This document shows, piece by piece, positions 36,816-47,023 of a stretch of 64,000 bases of DNA. This stretch comes from Synechococcus sp. LA31 (GTDB taxonomy: Bacteria > Cyanobacteriota > Cyanobacteriia > PCC-6307 > Cyanobiaceae): positions 2,170,001 through 2,234,000 of the forward strand of contig NZ_CP075523.1 of assembly GCF_018502385.1 (NCBI RefSeq), in the 5' to 3' direction. The notes beneath the pieces were generated by a model. The model made no database searches. It was not told the origin of the DNA and saw only the letters and a list, made by a program, of their open reading frames with translations. How positions within the stretch are numbered: position 1 is the stretch's first letter; every line of letters begins with the position of its first letter. The position numbers and the translations under genes were made by a program.

Positions 36816-37841
36816 TCAGAGGGGCGGCTGCTCCTGGCTCAGGATCAGATCGCGGTTGGGGTTCACGTTCGGCAGCCAATAGCTGATGTCTTCATGCCAG
36901 TAGGGCGTTCCCTCCAGGCGGCTTGAGCTGAGCTTGGTGGTGGCCATGGCGGTCACCAGGGCGCCCATATCGACCGGGGAGAGGTCGGTGAGCACGTCGT
37001 TGCCGGCGATGCTCATCAGCTCCGGCAGGCGGGTGGCCATGGCGGGGTTGGCCAATGTTTTGAAGACCTCCCTGAACACCAGCTTCTGGCGCTCCATGCG
37101 GCCGATGTCGCCGAGTTCATCGTTGCGGAAACGCAGGAAGCCCTCCAGCGCCTCTCCCTTGAGCAGTTGGCGGCCCGGGTACAGATCGATGTACAGGTTC
37201 TGGCTGTTGTCGACGTAGTACATCCGCTTCGGCACATCCACCTCAACGCCGCCGATGGCATCGGCCAGGCGCTGGACAGCATTGAGGTTGAGCACCAGAT
37301 AGCGATCCACTCGCGCCGAGAGCAGCTTGCTCAGCTCCTGCTTCACCATCTCCGGCCCGCCACTGCTGTACAGCGAGTTGGCCTTCATCACGCCGTAGCG
37401 CTCGGATTCGATGAAGGTGTCACGCGGTACCTGGGTGAGCTCGGTGCGGCCGTCCTTGAGCTGCACCGTGAACATCACATCGGTGTTGGTGCTCACGTGA
37501 TCGGTGCCCATGACCACGATGCGGCGATCCCCCATGCCAGCGGGGGCCACCAGGGCGCCGATCACGTTGTTGGGGTGATGGAGCCCCGCCAGCAGCGCTG
37601 TGGCTAGGTGGGGAATGGGGCCATTAAGGCCATAGCCCAGGCCGATGCCCGCCAGAAAGAGAGGCAGCCGCGGCAGACCTCGCCGAAGGTTGTTGGGCCG
37701 GCGCCGCTCATCCAGGGGCGTCACCGACGCCTTTTGGGCAGGTGCACCGCTGCGGCCGCGGCGCTGTTGCCGCTCCACAGGCTTCAGCCGGCCGCCGGAA
37801 TTGCGGCGGCGCGGGGCGGGACTGGGCTGAGCCTGGGACAT
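36816..37841 (-). CDS. LytR-CpsA-Psr family protein
   Basis: A 341-aa product from ATG 37841. A basic, disordered N-terminus of about 55 residues (RRRNSGGRLKPVERQQRRGR) is followed by one transmembrane helix and the LCP domain: GTDHVSTNTDVMFTVQLKD, QVPRDTFIES, and the Arg-rich RFRNDELGDIGRMERQ that binds the polyprenyl pyrophosphate. LCP enzymes attach glycopolymers to peptidoglycan or other acceptors from undecaprenyl carriers. It is 77 bases downstream of purT on the same strand and convergent with spsA. Confidence 0.92.
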   Translation of the reverse strand: MSQAQPSPAPRRRNSGGRLKPVERQQRRGRSGAPAQKASVTPLDERRRPNNLRRGLPRLPLFLAGIGLGYGLNGPIPHLATALLAGLHHPNNVIGALVAPAGMGDRRIVVMGTDHVSTNTDVMFTVQLKDGRTELTQVPRDTFIESERYGVMKANSLYSSGGPEMVKQELSKLLSARVDRYLVLNLNAVQRLADAIGGVEVDVPKRMYYVDNSQNLYIDLYPGRQLLKGEALEGFLRFRNDELGDIGRMERQKLVFREVFKTLANPAMATRLPELMSIAGNDVLTDLSPVDMGALVTAMATTKLSSSRLEGTPYWHEDISYWLPNVNPNRDLILSQEQPPL

Positions 37842-37918
37842 GAACGGTGTGCGTGGGCGCACCGTATCGCGCGTCTTCCCTTGTGGCCAGTGGCATCTGG
37901 GCCTCTCGGCCAGCTGGT

Positions 37919-39109
37919 TCAGGCCCCTGGCAGCACCGTGATGGCCGCCGCGGCCTGATCGGCGCGGCTGCGGGCTTCTTCCAGGCTGCCGCCGCTGGCC
38001 AGAACTACCCCCATGCGCCGATGCGGCCGTGCATCGGGCTTGCCAAACAGCAGCACTTGCACATCCACCTCGGCCAGGGCCTGCTCCAGACCGCTGAAGC
38101 ACGCCGATGCGCTGGTTTGCTCCGCCAGGATCACGCGGCTGGCAGCCGGGCCGGTGGAACGGATCTCCGGGATCGGCAGGCCCAGCACCGCGCGCAGATG
38201 CAATTCGAATTCGCTCAGGTTCTGCCCCGCCAGCGTCACCAGCCCGGTGTCGTGGGGGCGCGGGGACAGCTCGGAGAACACCACCTCGCTGCCGCCATCG
38301 GCGCCCCTGCACACGAAGAACTCCACGCCGAAGATGCCGGCGCCGCCGAGGTTGTCGGTCACCGCGAGGGCCATGGTCTGGGCGGCGGCAAGCTGCTCCC
38401 ACTCCAGGTGGGCCGGCTGCCAGCTGCATTGGTAGTCACCCCGTTCCTGGATGTGGCCGATTGGGGGGCAAAACAGTGTGGGGCCATCCCATTGCTTCAC
38501 CGTAAGCAGGGTGATCTCTTGCTCGAAGTGCAGGAACTCTTCCACGATCACCCGGGCGCCGCTGCCGCGGGCGCCCGCCAGGGCTGCTTCCCAGGCAGCG
38601 GCGATTCCCTCAGGGCCATTCACCACGCTTTGGCCTTTGCCTGAGGAGCTCATCACCGGCTTCACCACCACCGGCCAGCCCAGCGGCGCGGCGGCGGCAG
38701 CCAGCTCCTCGGCGCTCTCGGCGTAGGCGAAACGGGCTGTGCGCAAGCCCAGTTCACTGGCCGCCAGATCGCGGATGCGATCGCGGTTCATGGTCACCGC
38801 GGTGGCCCGGGCTGTGGGGATCACGGTGATGCCCCCTCCCTCCAGCTCGGCCAGGGCATCCACCGCCAGAGCCTCGATTTCCGGGATCACCACATCGGGC
38901 TGGTGGCGCTGCACCACGGCCTTCAGCGCCTCGGGGTCGGTCATGGCCACCACCTCGGCCTGATCGGCCACCTGCATGGCGGGCGCACCGGCGTAGCGAT
39001 CCACGGCGATCACCCGACAGCCGAGACGCTGAGCGGCGATCGCCACCTCTTTGCCCAGCTCGCCGCTCCCGAGCAGCATCAAGGTGCGCGGAAAGGTAGG
39101 GCTGGCCAT
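37919..39109 (-). CDS. purT: Formate-dependent GAR transformylase
   Basis: A 396-aa ATP-grasp enzyme that formylates glycinamide ribonucleotide using formate and ATP in purine synthesis. The N-terminal block is LMLLGSGELGKEVAIAAQ. The ATP-grasp residues are in WPVVVKPVMSSSGKGQS, and the metal/ATP end is VVFSELSPRPHDTGLVTL. ATG 39109 begins just before the conserved domain; the longer frame is discounted. It depends on formate, which the purU product (51.6-52.5 kb) can supply. Confidence 0.96.
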   Translation of the reverse strand: MASPTFPRTLMLLGSGELGKEVAIAAQRLGCRVIAVDRYAGAPAMQVADQAEVVAMTDPEALKAVVQRHQPDVVIPEIEALAVDALAELEGGGITVIPTARATAVTMNRDRIRDLAASELGLRTARFAYAESAEELAAAAAPLGWPVVVKPVMSSSGKGQSVVNGPEGIAAAWEAALAGARGSGARVIVEEFLHFEQEITLLTVKQWDGPTLFCPPIGHIQERGDYQCSWQPAHLEWEQLAAAQTMALAVTDNLGGAGIFGVEFFVCRGADGGSEVVFSELSPRPHDTGLVTLAGQNLSEFELHLRAVLGLPIPEIRSTGPAASRVILAEQTSASACFSGLEQALAEVDVQVLLFGKPDARPHRRMGVVLASGGSLEEARSRADQAAAAITVLPGA

Positions 39110-39159
39110 GGCCGCGGCTGAGACGAGAGACTGCCCCGATCCTGCCCCGGCGCCTTCCT

Positions 39160-39330
39160 GTGCTGCTGTTCCTCCCGCTGGCCTATGCAACAGCCGGTGA
39201 TGCTGCCAATGGCCTGCTCAACGGCCTGAGTATCGACACCCTGCAGCGTTGGACGCTTGTGTACCTGGGCCTCTCATCCCTGGCTTTCATCGTGGTGTGG
39301 CTGGTGGGCTATTTGCGCCGCCCTGGTTGA
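39160..39330 (+). CDS. Small predicted membrane protein (56 aa)
   Basis: An open frame from GTG 39160 to the TGA at 39330. The product begins VLLFLPLAYATAG, which is signal-like, and has a transmembrane helix near the end (LVYLGLSSLAFIVVWLVGYL) closed by RRPG. It fills the gap between divergent purT and the convergent 80-aa gene. The start is weak, with no clear Shine-Dalgarno. Coding is supported mainly by hydrophobic organisation. Confidence 0.4.
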   Translation: MLLFLPLAYATAGDAANGLLNGLSIDTLQRWTLVYLGLSSLAFIVVWLVGYLRRPG

Positions 39331-39342
39331 TGGGCTGGAGGG

Positions 39343-39585
39343 TTAGGCCGGATCGATCAGGTCGAGCTGCCGCACCGGTGATTGTTCGTCAATGAAGCCA
39401 TAGGCGGCAAACACGGAGGTTGCGTGATGTGTGATGTGCTGACCATCGCAATGACGCTCCAGCACAAAGCCTTCGGAAGCCATGCGTCGCATCAGCGCTG
39501 CAGCTTCTTCAAAGCGGGCCGCCATCGCCTCGAGGCTTGCGCAATCGGCCGTAAGACCGGCCTCCTTCCAGGTGAAATAAGCCAT
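39343..39585 (-). CDS. Small conserved hypothetical protein (80 aa)
   Basis: An 80-aa acidic, mostly helical protein: AYFTWKEAGLTADCASLEAM, then AARFEEAAALMRRMASEGF, VLERHCDGQHITH and a C-terminus QLDLIDPA. Its ATG overlaps the mraY stop in a TGATG arrangement, so it is probably translationally coupled to mraY. No domain is recognised. Proteins of this size and pattern occur beside cell-wall or housekeeping genes in picocyanobacteria. Confidence 0.65.
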   Translation of the reverse strand: MAYFTWKEAGLTADCASLEAMAARFEEAAALMRRMASEGFVLERHCDGQHITHHATSVFAAYGFIDEQSPVRQLDLIDPA

Positions 39586-40649
39586 CAGGGGAGCAGCACC
39601 AGACCCGCTATCACCAGTATCAGGCTGATCAGCCAGAAGCCCACGACCACCTGCTGCTCGCTGGCGCCGCCCAGCTCGAAGTGGTGGTGCAGCGGTGCCA
39701 TCCGGAACACGCGCCTGCCCTGACCGGTGGCGGGGTTTTTGGTGGCCTTGAACACCCACACCTGCACGATCACCGACAGGGATTCCGCCAGGAAGACCCC
39801 GCCCATCAGCAGCAGCGGCCAGAGGCTGTTGCTGAGCAAGGCCACCGCTGCCAGGGCCGAGCCCATCGCCAGGGAGCCCGTGTCGCCCATGAACACCCGC
39901 GCCGGGTGCCGGTTGAACAGCAGAAACCCCAGCCAGCAGCCGGCCATCGCTGCGCAAAAGCCCGCCATGGCGGGATCACCCTCATGGCCCCTCAGCATCA
40001 GCTGAATGCCCAGGCCGCTAAACACGATGGCGCCGCAGCCCGCCGCCAGGCCATCGAGGCCATCGGTGAGGTTGGTGGCGTTGCTTTCAGCCAGAAACAC
40101 AAACAGCCCCAGCGGCAAGATCAGCAACCCCAGCGGCAGCACCCAGCCCAGGGGGAGGGCGATGAACGGTGCGATCTGCTCATCCCAATGGGCCCAGGCC
40201 AGAAAAGCGATCGCGCTGAGGGCTTGCAGCAGCAATTTGCCGCGGGGGCTGAGGCCCGTGTTGTGGCGTTTGGTGAGGCTGCGCCAATCGTCGATGGCGC
40301 CGATGGCCATCGACGTCAGGGTGATGGCTGCCACCGCCATTAGCCGATCGTCGGCCGGTGCCACCAGCCCGCCAGCGATCACGCCTACCGGCACCACCAG
40401 CAGGCCGCCCATGGTGGGGGTGCCTGCCTTGCTCTGGTGCGCTTGTGGCCCTTCCTCTCGGATCACTTGGCCGAGCTTTAGCCGTCGCAGCTGCGGCACC
40501 CCCCAGGCGCAGAGCAGGGCGCTCACGGCGGCACTGATCAACAGCGGTGGTGCCAGCTGCGGTGCCTGGCTGAACCAGTCGCAGAGGGCGCTCAGCCCCA
40601 GCAGCAACAAGCCCAGCAACAGCGCCAGGGAGCGGCTGTTGCTGGGCAT
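39585..40649 (-). CDS. mraY: Phospho-N-acetylmuramoyl-pentapeptide transferase
   Basis: A 354-aa polytopic membrane enzyme that makes lipid I. Conserved motifs are [35 protein letters not shown], the catalytic [17 protein letters not shown], and [16 protein letters not shown] with the HHHFE loop ([11 protein letters not shown]). About ten transmembrane helices. ATG 40649 is preferred; the longer frame adds a hydrophilic 25-residue lead. It is not in a dcw cluster here. Confidence 0.96.
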   Translation of the reverse strand: MPSNSRSLALLLGLLLLGLSALCDWFSQAPQLAPPLLISAAVSALLCAWGVPQLRRLKLGQVIREEGPQAHQSKAGTPTMGGLLVVPVGVIAGGLVAPADDRLMAVAAITLTSMAIGAIDDWRSLTKRHNTGLSPRGKLLLQALSAIAFLAWAHWDEQIAPFIALPLGWVLPLGLLILPLGLFVFLAESNATNLTDGLDGLAAGCGAIVFSGLGIQLMLRGHEGDPAMAGFCAAMAGCWLGFLLFNRHPARVFMGDTGSLAMGSALAAVALLSNSLWPLLLMGGVFLAESLSVIVQVWVFKATKNPATGQGRRVFRMAPLHHHFELGGASEQQVVVGFWLISLILVIAGLVLLP

Positions 40650-40692
40650 GGAGGCGATCAGCCTGGTGGGGGAGATCAAGGGTGCTGAGGAG

Positions 40693-40968
40693 TCAGTCTT
40701 CCCAGTCTTCCTCGTTCTGTTCATCGGCGGCGTTGTACTCCTCTTTCTCGCCCATCAGCGCCGAGAGCTCTTCTTCTTCCACGGTGCTCACATCGCTGTT
40801 GGCGGTTTCCTCATCGGCCACCAGGCGGCCGCTGCTCTCCAGCCAGCTGAGCAGATCTGGTTCTTCGCGCAGGGGAAGCACTGGAGCCGGCTCGTTGCGG
40901 CCGTAGCGGGTGAGCGACGGGTTGATCCCATCCAGCTGGCTGAGGCTAGTGCTGAGGTTGCTGCTCAT
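40693..40968 (-). CDS. DUF3134-family small acidic protein
   Basis: A 91-aa protein. The block [20 protein letters not shown] followed by [16 protein letters not shown] is the DUF3134 signature as I remember it from cyanobacterial genomes. The C-terminal third is strongly acidic ([20 protein letters not shown]) and probably disordered. Function unknown. It is 43 bases upstream of mraY on the same strand. Confidence 0.8.
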   Translation of the reverse strand: MSSNLSTSLSQLDGINPSLTRYGRNEPAPVLPLREEPDLLSWLESSGRLVADEETANSDVSTVEEEELSALMGEKEEYNAADEQNEEDWED

Positions 40969-41122
40969 TGCTGACGGCTAGGGCTGCTATGGCACGAACG
41001 GCTGGCGGCCGGGTAGGCATCCCAGCGCGAGCCAATCCGTCATCCTATCGGAGTCCCCCTCCTGAGCCGCTCTGGCCTCTTCCGCTCTGCATACCCTGCG
41101 CTCCCTGCTGGGTCCTTGGCTG

Positions 41123-41344
41123 TTGGCGCTCTTGCTGAGCGCTCTGCTGGTGGCCGCGGGCTGGCGTTGGCCCACGCCCCTGCTGGAGCAGGCCTGGGCC
41201 CAGGCGGATCCAGGCCTGCCGGCGCTGTTGGCGCTGGTGTTGGTGCTGGTGCCGCCGGCCTTGATGGCGGCTCTATTGGTAGCGCGCATGCGGCGCCACG
41301 GCGACAAGGGAGAATCGGTCGATTGCGTGCATGGAGAGCGTTGA
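41123..41344 (+). CDS. Small membrane protein upstream of argG
   Basis: About 73 aa from TTG 41123. Two hydrophobic segments ([12 protein letters not shown] and [23 protein letters not shown]) are followed by a basic, charged C-terminus. The stop TGA shares its last base with the argG ATG (TGATG), suggesting coupling. The start is uncertain because only TTG/CTG codons are available. Function unknown; a two-helix inner-membrane protein. Confidence 0.5.
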   Translation: MALLLSALLVAAGWRWPTPLLEQAWAQADPGLPALLALVLVLVPPALMAALLVARMRRHGDKGESVDCVHGER

Positions 41345-42543
41345 TGGGCCGGGCCAAGAAGGCTGTGCTGGCGTATTCCGGCGGTGTGGACACCAGTGTC
41401 TGCATCCCCTACCTGAAGAACGAGTGGGGCGTGGAGGAGGTGATCACCTTCGCCGCTGATCTGGGCCAGGGCGATGAGCTGGAGCCGATCCGCCTAAAGG
41501 CGCTGGATTCCGGGGCCAGCCAGTCGATCGTTGGAGACCTGATCGAGCCGTTTATTCGGGATTTCGCCTTCCCGGCGATCCGCGCCAATGCGCTCTACGA
41601 AGGTCGTTATCCCCTCTCTACGGCCCTGGCCCGGCCCCTGATTGCGCGCCGTTTGGTGGAGATTGCCCGTGAAGTGGGTGCGGATGCCGTGGCCCATGGC
41701 TGCACCGGCAAGGGCAACGACCAGGTGCGTTTCGATGTGGCGATCGGTGCCCTGGCGCCCGACCTGAAGGTGCTCACCCCGGCCCGGGAGTGGGGCATGA
41801 GCCGTGAGGAAACCATCGCCTACGGCGAGCGCTGCGGCATCCCCTCGCCCGTGAGCAAGAAGTCGCCCTATTCGATCGACCTCAACCTGCTGGGTCGTTC
41901 CATCGAGGCAGGCCCGCTGGAAGATCCCAACGTGGAGCCGCCTGAGGAGATCTATGCCCTCACCGTGAGTGTGGATGCGGCGCCCGATCAGCCTCAGGTG
42001 GTGGAGATCGGCTTTGAGCAAGGCAACCCGGTGAGCATCGATGGCGTGCACCTTGATCCAGTGAGCCTGATTCGCCGCGCCAACGAGCTGGCCGGCAGCC
42101 ACGGTTTCGGCCGGCTCGACATGATCGAAAACCGGGTGGTGGGCATCAAGAGCCGCGAGATCTATGAAACCCCGGGGCTGCTGCTGCTGATCAAGGCCCA
42201 CCAGGAGCTGGAGAGCCTCACCCTCGCTGCCGATGTGCTGCGCAGCAAGCGCCAGCTCGAGCAGCAGTGGGCAGATCAGGTGTATCAGGGCCTCTGGTAT
42301 GGCCCGCTCAAGGACGCCCTCGATGGTTTCATCGAGCGCACCCAGCGCACCGTGAACGGCACGGTGAAGGTGAGGCTGCATAAGGGCAACGCCACCGTGG
42401 TGGGCCGCAGCAGCGCCAACAGCCTCTATGTGCCTGACATGGCCACGTACGACGCCGGCGATCAGTTCGATCACCGCGCCGCCGAGGGCTTCATCTACGT
42501 GTGGGGGCTGCCGACCCGTCTCTGGGCCGCCAGCCAGCGCTGA
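41344..42543 (+). CDS. argG: Argininosuccinate synthase
   Basis: A 399-aa enzyme joining citrulline and aspartate in arginine synthesis. The P-loop is [14 protein letters not shown]. The citrulline and aspartate sites [13 protein letters not shown] and [15 protein letters not shown] are present. The C-terminal [20 protein letters not shown] and the end WGLPTRLWA are typical. The length is normal. Convergent with the coiled-coil gene that follows. Confidence 0.98.
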   Translation: MGRAKKAVLAYSGGVDTSVCIPYLKNEWGVEEVITFAADLGQGDELEPIRLKALDSGASQSIVGDLIEPFIRDFAFPAIRANALYEGRYPLSTALARPLIARRLVEIAREVGADAVAHGCTGKGNDQVRFDVAIGALAPDLKVLTPAREWGMSREETIAYGERCGIPSPVSKKSPYSIDLNLLGRSIEAGPLEDPNVEPPEEIYALTVSVDAAPDQPQVVEIGFEQGNPVSIDGVHLDPVSLIRRANELAGSHGFGRLDMIENRVVGIKSREIYETPGLLLLIKAHQELESLTLAADVLRSKRQLEQQWADQVYQGLWYGPLKDALDGFIERTQRTVNGTVKVRLHKGNATVVGRSSANSLYVPDMATYDAGDQFDHRAAEGFIYVWGLPTRLWAASQR

Positions 42544-42561
42544 GGCTGGTGTTGTCCCGAC

Positions 42562-42942
42562 TCAGGCAGCGCGTGGCCCTGGCTGATCGGCTCGGCCCAT
42601 GCGCCGAATCGCCGGCCGGCTGGGCAGCTGCGGTAACGACAGATCGGTGCTGGGCTGCCCGTCGCTGGGATTGAAGCGCAGCCGCACCTCACCAGGCCTC
42701 GGCGCCAGCAGTTGAATCTGTTGGCGCAGTTCAGTGTTGTCGTCGAGCAATCGCTCTTGCCGCTCCAGCACCGGTTGAAGGCGCTGTTCAAACTTGCGCT
42801 CAAAGATCGCTGGGATCTCGTCGAGCAGCGATTCCAACTCAGCGATCTGCAGCCTTGCTTCAGCCAGTTTGCGTTCGGCACTGGCGAGGGCGAGCTGCAA
42901 TTGTTGCTCACTCAGGTTCAGCCCGGCTGGTTGCGCAGCCAT
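42562..42942 (-). CDS. Coiled-coil hypothetical protein
   Basis: About 126 aa from ATG 42942. Most of the protein is a coiled coil (EQQLQLALASAERKLAEARL, QIAELESLLDEIPAIFERKF, RQERLLDDNTELRQQIQLL), with a Pro/Arg-rich C-terminal tail. An in-frame ATG at 43005 would add 21 residues, but it directly abuts the T-run of the rpsF terminator, so transcripts could not easily include a ribosome site there. ATG 42942 is therefore preferred. No domain name. Confidence 0.6.
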   Translation of the reverse strand: MAAQPAGLNLSEQQLQLALASAERKLAEARLQIAELESLLDEIPAIFERKFEQRLQPVLERQERLLDDNTELRQQIQLLAPRPGEVRLRFNPSDGQPSTDLSLPQLPSRPAIRRMGRADQPGPRAA

Positions 42943-43005
42943 GGCCTGGTTTTGTTCAGGCTGCCGATCGGTGATTGTGTCGTCCACCGCCCGCAGCCCA
43001 GCCAT

Positions 43006-43042
43006 AAAAAACCGACCAAACCTTAACGAAGGCTTGGTCGGG
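43006..43042 (-). terminator. Rho-independent terminator after rpsF
   Basis: On the minus strand, CCGACCAA-CCTT pairs with AAGG-TTGGTCGG around a short CGTT loop, with one bulged position in the stem. Six T residues follow directly (43011-43006). It lies 20 bases after the rpsF stop. This is a textbook intrinsic terminator. Confidence 0.9.
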
Positions 43043-43062
43043 ATTCAATCTGTGAGAAGCGA

Positions 43063-43431
43063 TCAGGCTTCGCTGGTCTGCAGCGCAGCAGCGTCGCTGC
43101 TGGCTTGGGCCACGGGGCCGCTGCGGGGGGTAGGGAGAGGGCCGTCTTGCTTCACGGTGAGATAGCGAATCACGTCTTCGCTGATGCGCATCGCCTTCTC
43201 GAGGGCGGCCACCTGCTGGCCGTCGCCGTTGTGGGCGAGCTGCACGTAAATGCCTTCTTTGTGCTTAGCGATCGGATAAGCCAGGCGGCGCTTGCCGCGC
43301 ATCTGGCAATCGAGCACCTCAGCGCCGGCTTCCGTCACCAGATCGCGGTATTTGGTGACATGGGTTTCCACCTCTTCTTCCGGAATGTCCGGACGAAGGA
43401 TGTACATCGTTTCGTAGTAGGGCTGCGACAT
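43063..43431 (-). CDS. rpsF: 30S ribosomal protein S6
   Basis: A 122-aa protein. The N-terminal strand is [18 protein letters not shown]; the middle holds [20 protein letters not shown] and the C-terminal part [20 protein letters not shown]6 binds 16S rRNA together with S18. The last 25 residues (Pro, Ser, Ala-rich) are a low-complexity extension usual in cyanobacterial S6. It is terminated by the hairpin at 43006-43042. Confidence 0.97.
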   Translation of the reverse strand: MSQPYYETMYILRPDIPEEEVETHVTKYRDLVTEAGAEVLDCQMRGKRRLAYPIAKHKEGIYVQLAHNGDGQQVAALEKAMRISEDVIRYLTVKQDGPLPTPRSGPVAQASSDAAALQTSEA

Positions 43432-43520
43432 GGCTTGCGCGATCCGACGTGGACGCCGAAGGGAACGGTGGCTGGTGGGCCGAGGCTGGGCCCCTGCTCT
43501 CCAGCGGCGGATCGTCCACC

Positions 43521-43982
43521 CTACAGCTGCATGCGCACGGCTTCCGAGAGGCTCGGCACATCGGCCTCCTTGCCCCGGATGCACTGCACCACGGCGAACA
43601 GGAGCAGCACGAACATCCCCAGAAACACCGTGTTGGCCAGGGTGCGGCCGGCAAAGCCAAGGCTGCCCAGGCGCAGCAGCTGGAAGGCAAGTGACAGCAC
43701 CACCAGCACGATGTCGAGCAGGATCGCCTGCAGCACGTTGAAGCGCAGGAAGTAGGGGATACGCGGGTTGCGTACCACGGCCAGGAACAGCACTAGGAAC
43801 AGCAGGAAACCACCGAAGGGCACGCTGTTCTCCAGCAGAAGCAGCGGGATCGCCGGCACGACCAGCCACTGCAGTGCGGGAAAGATGTTGTCGAGCGATT
43901 CGCCGAAGGGCAGGGCGTCGCTCCAAGGCAGCAGGTAGGCGAGCAGCGCCAGTAACCGTTGCCACCAAGGGATGTCGCCCAT
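43521..43982 (-). CDS. Tic20-family protein
   Basis: A 153-aa protein with four predicted transmembrane helices. The N-terminal block [20 protein letters not shown] and the later [20 protein letters not shown] are the Tic20 signature. Plastid Tic20 belongs to the inner-envelope import channel; the role of the cyanobacterial ancestor is not settled. ATG 43982 is preferred over the longer frame. It lies 25 bases after aroE on the same strand. Confidence 0.92.
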   Translation of the reverse strand: MGDIPWWQRLLALLAYLLPWSDALPFGESLDNIFPALQWLVVPAIPLLLLENSVPFGGFLLFLVLFLAVVRNPRIPYFLRFNVLQAILLDIVLVVLSLAFQLLRLGSLGFAGRTLANTVFLGMFVLLLFAVVQCIRGKEADVPSLSEAVRMQL

Positions 43983-44007
43983 CACGCTCTCACCAATGCT
44001 GTTGAGG

Positions 44008-44907
44008 CTATGGCAGCTGCTCAAGCAGTGCTTGGCGCATCACCTCCACCGGCACATCGTTGCGGCCGCTCCAGAGGCGCAGGGCTGCCGCGCCCTGCTC
44101 CACCAGCATGTCCAGCCCATCGAGGCTGCGGCAGCCTCGGCTGGCGGCCCGCTGCAGTAGTTGGGTGGGGCGCGGTGTGTAGATGATGTCGTACACCCAG
44201 CAACTGGGCTGCAGAGCTGCGAGGTGGCGATCGCTCAGGGGGCAGGCTTCCGCGGCCTGGGGGTTGCTCGCCGAGGCCATGCCCACCGGCGTGGTGTTCA
44301 CCACCAGGCTGGCTTGGTTGAGCGCATCCGCCAGCGCCAGCCCATCGCTGCTCCAGGGCAGGGCCTGGAGCTGGGGTGCCCAGGGCTGGCAGTCGGCGAG
44401 AAACGCGGCGAGGGCTTCCGGTCGCCGCCCCGCCAGCTGAATGTCGTTGAACCCCAGCTGCACCAGGCCCGCCACGACGGCGCGGGCACTACCGCCGCAA
44501 CCCAGCACTACCGCCCGCTTGCCGCTCCAGTTCGAGGCGCTGCGTCGCAGCGGTGCGCAGAAGCCCTCCACATCGGTGTTGGTGCCATGCCAGCCGCCAC
44601 CGGCGATGGGCACCAGGGTGTTCACGGCGCCCAGTCGCTGGGCCAGGGGGCTGAGCTCGCGGCAGAGCTTGGCCACGGCCTGCTTGTGGGGGATGGTGAC
44701 GTTGAGGCCGCGGCAGTTCATGGCTTCGAGGCCTCGCACCACGGCGGCCAGCTCAGCGGCGGGGGCGGGTAGGGCCAGGAAGGCCCAGTCGAGCCCCATG
44801 GTCTGCAGCGCCGCGTTTTGCATCACCGGTGAGAGCGAGTGATGCACTGGCTCGCCCAGCACCCCCACGAGGGCAGTGGTGCCGCGGATGCTGGTGAAGC
44901 CGGTCAC
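44008..44907 (-). CDS. aroE: Shikimate dehydrogenase
   Basis: About 299 aa from GTG 44907 (a GTG at 44937 is the alternative). The shikimate site is [17 protein letters not shown]. The catalytic Lys/Asp pair is in [12 protein letters not shown] and NTDVEGF, the NADP motif is [12 protein letters not shown], and the C-terminal [14 protein letters not shown] is present. It reduces 3-dehydroshikimate in aromatic amino acid synthesis. Divergent from dnaK with a gap under 90 bases. Confidence 0.95.
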   Translation of the reverse strand: MTGFTSIRGTTALVGVLGEPVHHSLSPVMQNAALQTMGLDWAFLALPAPAAELAAVVRGLEAMNCRGLNVTIPHKQAVAKLCRELSPLAQRLGAVNTLVPIAGGGWHGTNTDVEGFCAPLRRSASNWSGKRAVVLGCGGSARAVVAGLVQLGFNDIQLAGRRPEALAAFLADCQPWAPQLQALPWSSDGLALADALNQASLVVNTTPVGMASASNPQAAEACPLSDRHLAALQPSCWVYDIIYTPRPTQLLQRAASRGCRSLDGLDMLVEQGAAALRLWSGRNDVPVEVMRQALLEQLP

Positions 44908-44990
44908 GCTGGGTCGGGCGCTGTTCGGCAACCACACCTAGCCCCAGCAGGGGCCCGCTGTTGAGGATGCCTCCAGTTCAGAGGACATCC

Positions 44991-46892
<1,902 letters not shown>

Positions 46893-46914
46893 GCCATTCC
46901 CGCTGACTCATCAA

Positions 46915-46938
46915 CCCCGGCAGCTGCCGGGGTTTTTT
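46915..46938 (+). terminator. Rho-independent terminator after dnaK
   Basis: CCCCGGCAGCTGCCGGGG (46915-46932) is a perfect palindrome followed by six T residues. It begins 23 bases after the dnaK stop. A classical intrinsic terminator. Confidence 0.95.
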
Positions 46939-47023
46939 CATGACAGCCCCACTTCCTGCGCTGGCCCCGGAGCTCTGTCATCCGCTGCGCGCCCTTCACC
47001 GTGGGCGCAATCATCCAAGCGGC

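Noticed and set aside
37842-38429. N-terminal extension of the LCP protein frame
   Set aside because: It overlaps purT on the same strand in another frame and is low-complexity Arg/Gly; the LCP protein clearly starts at 37841.
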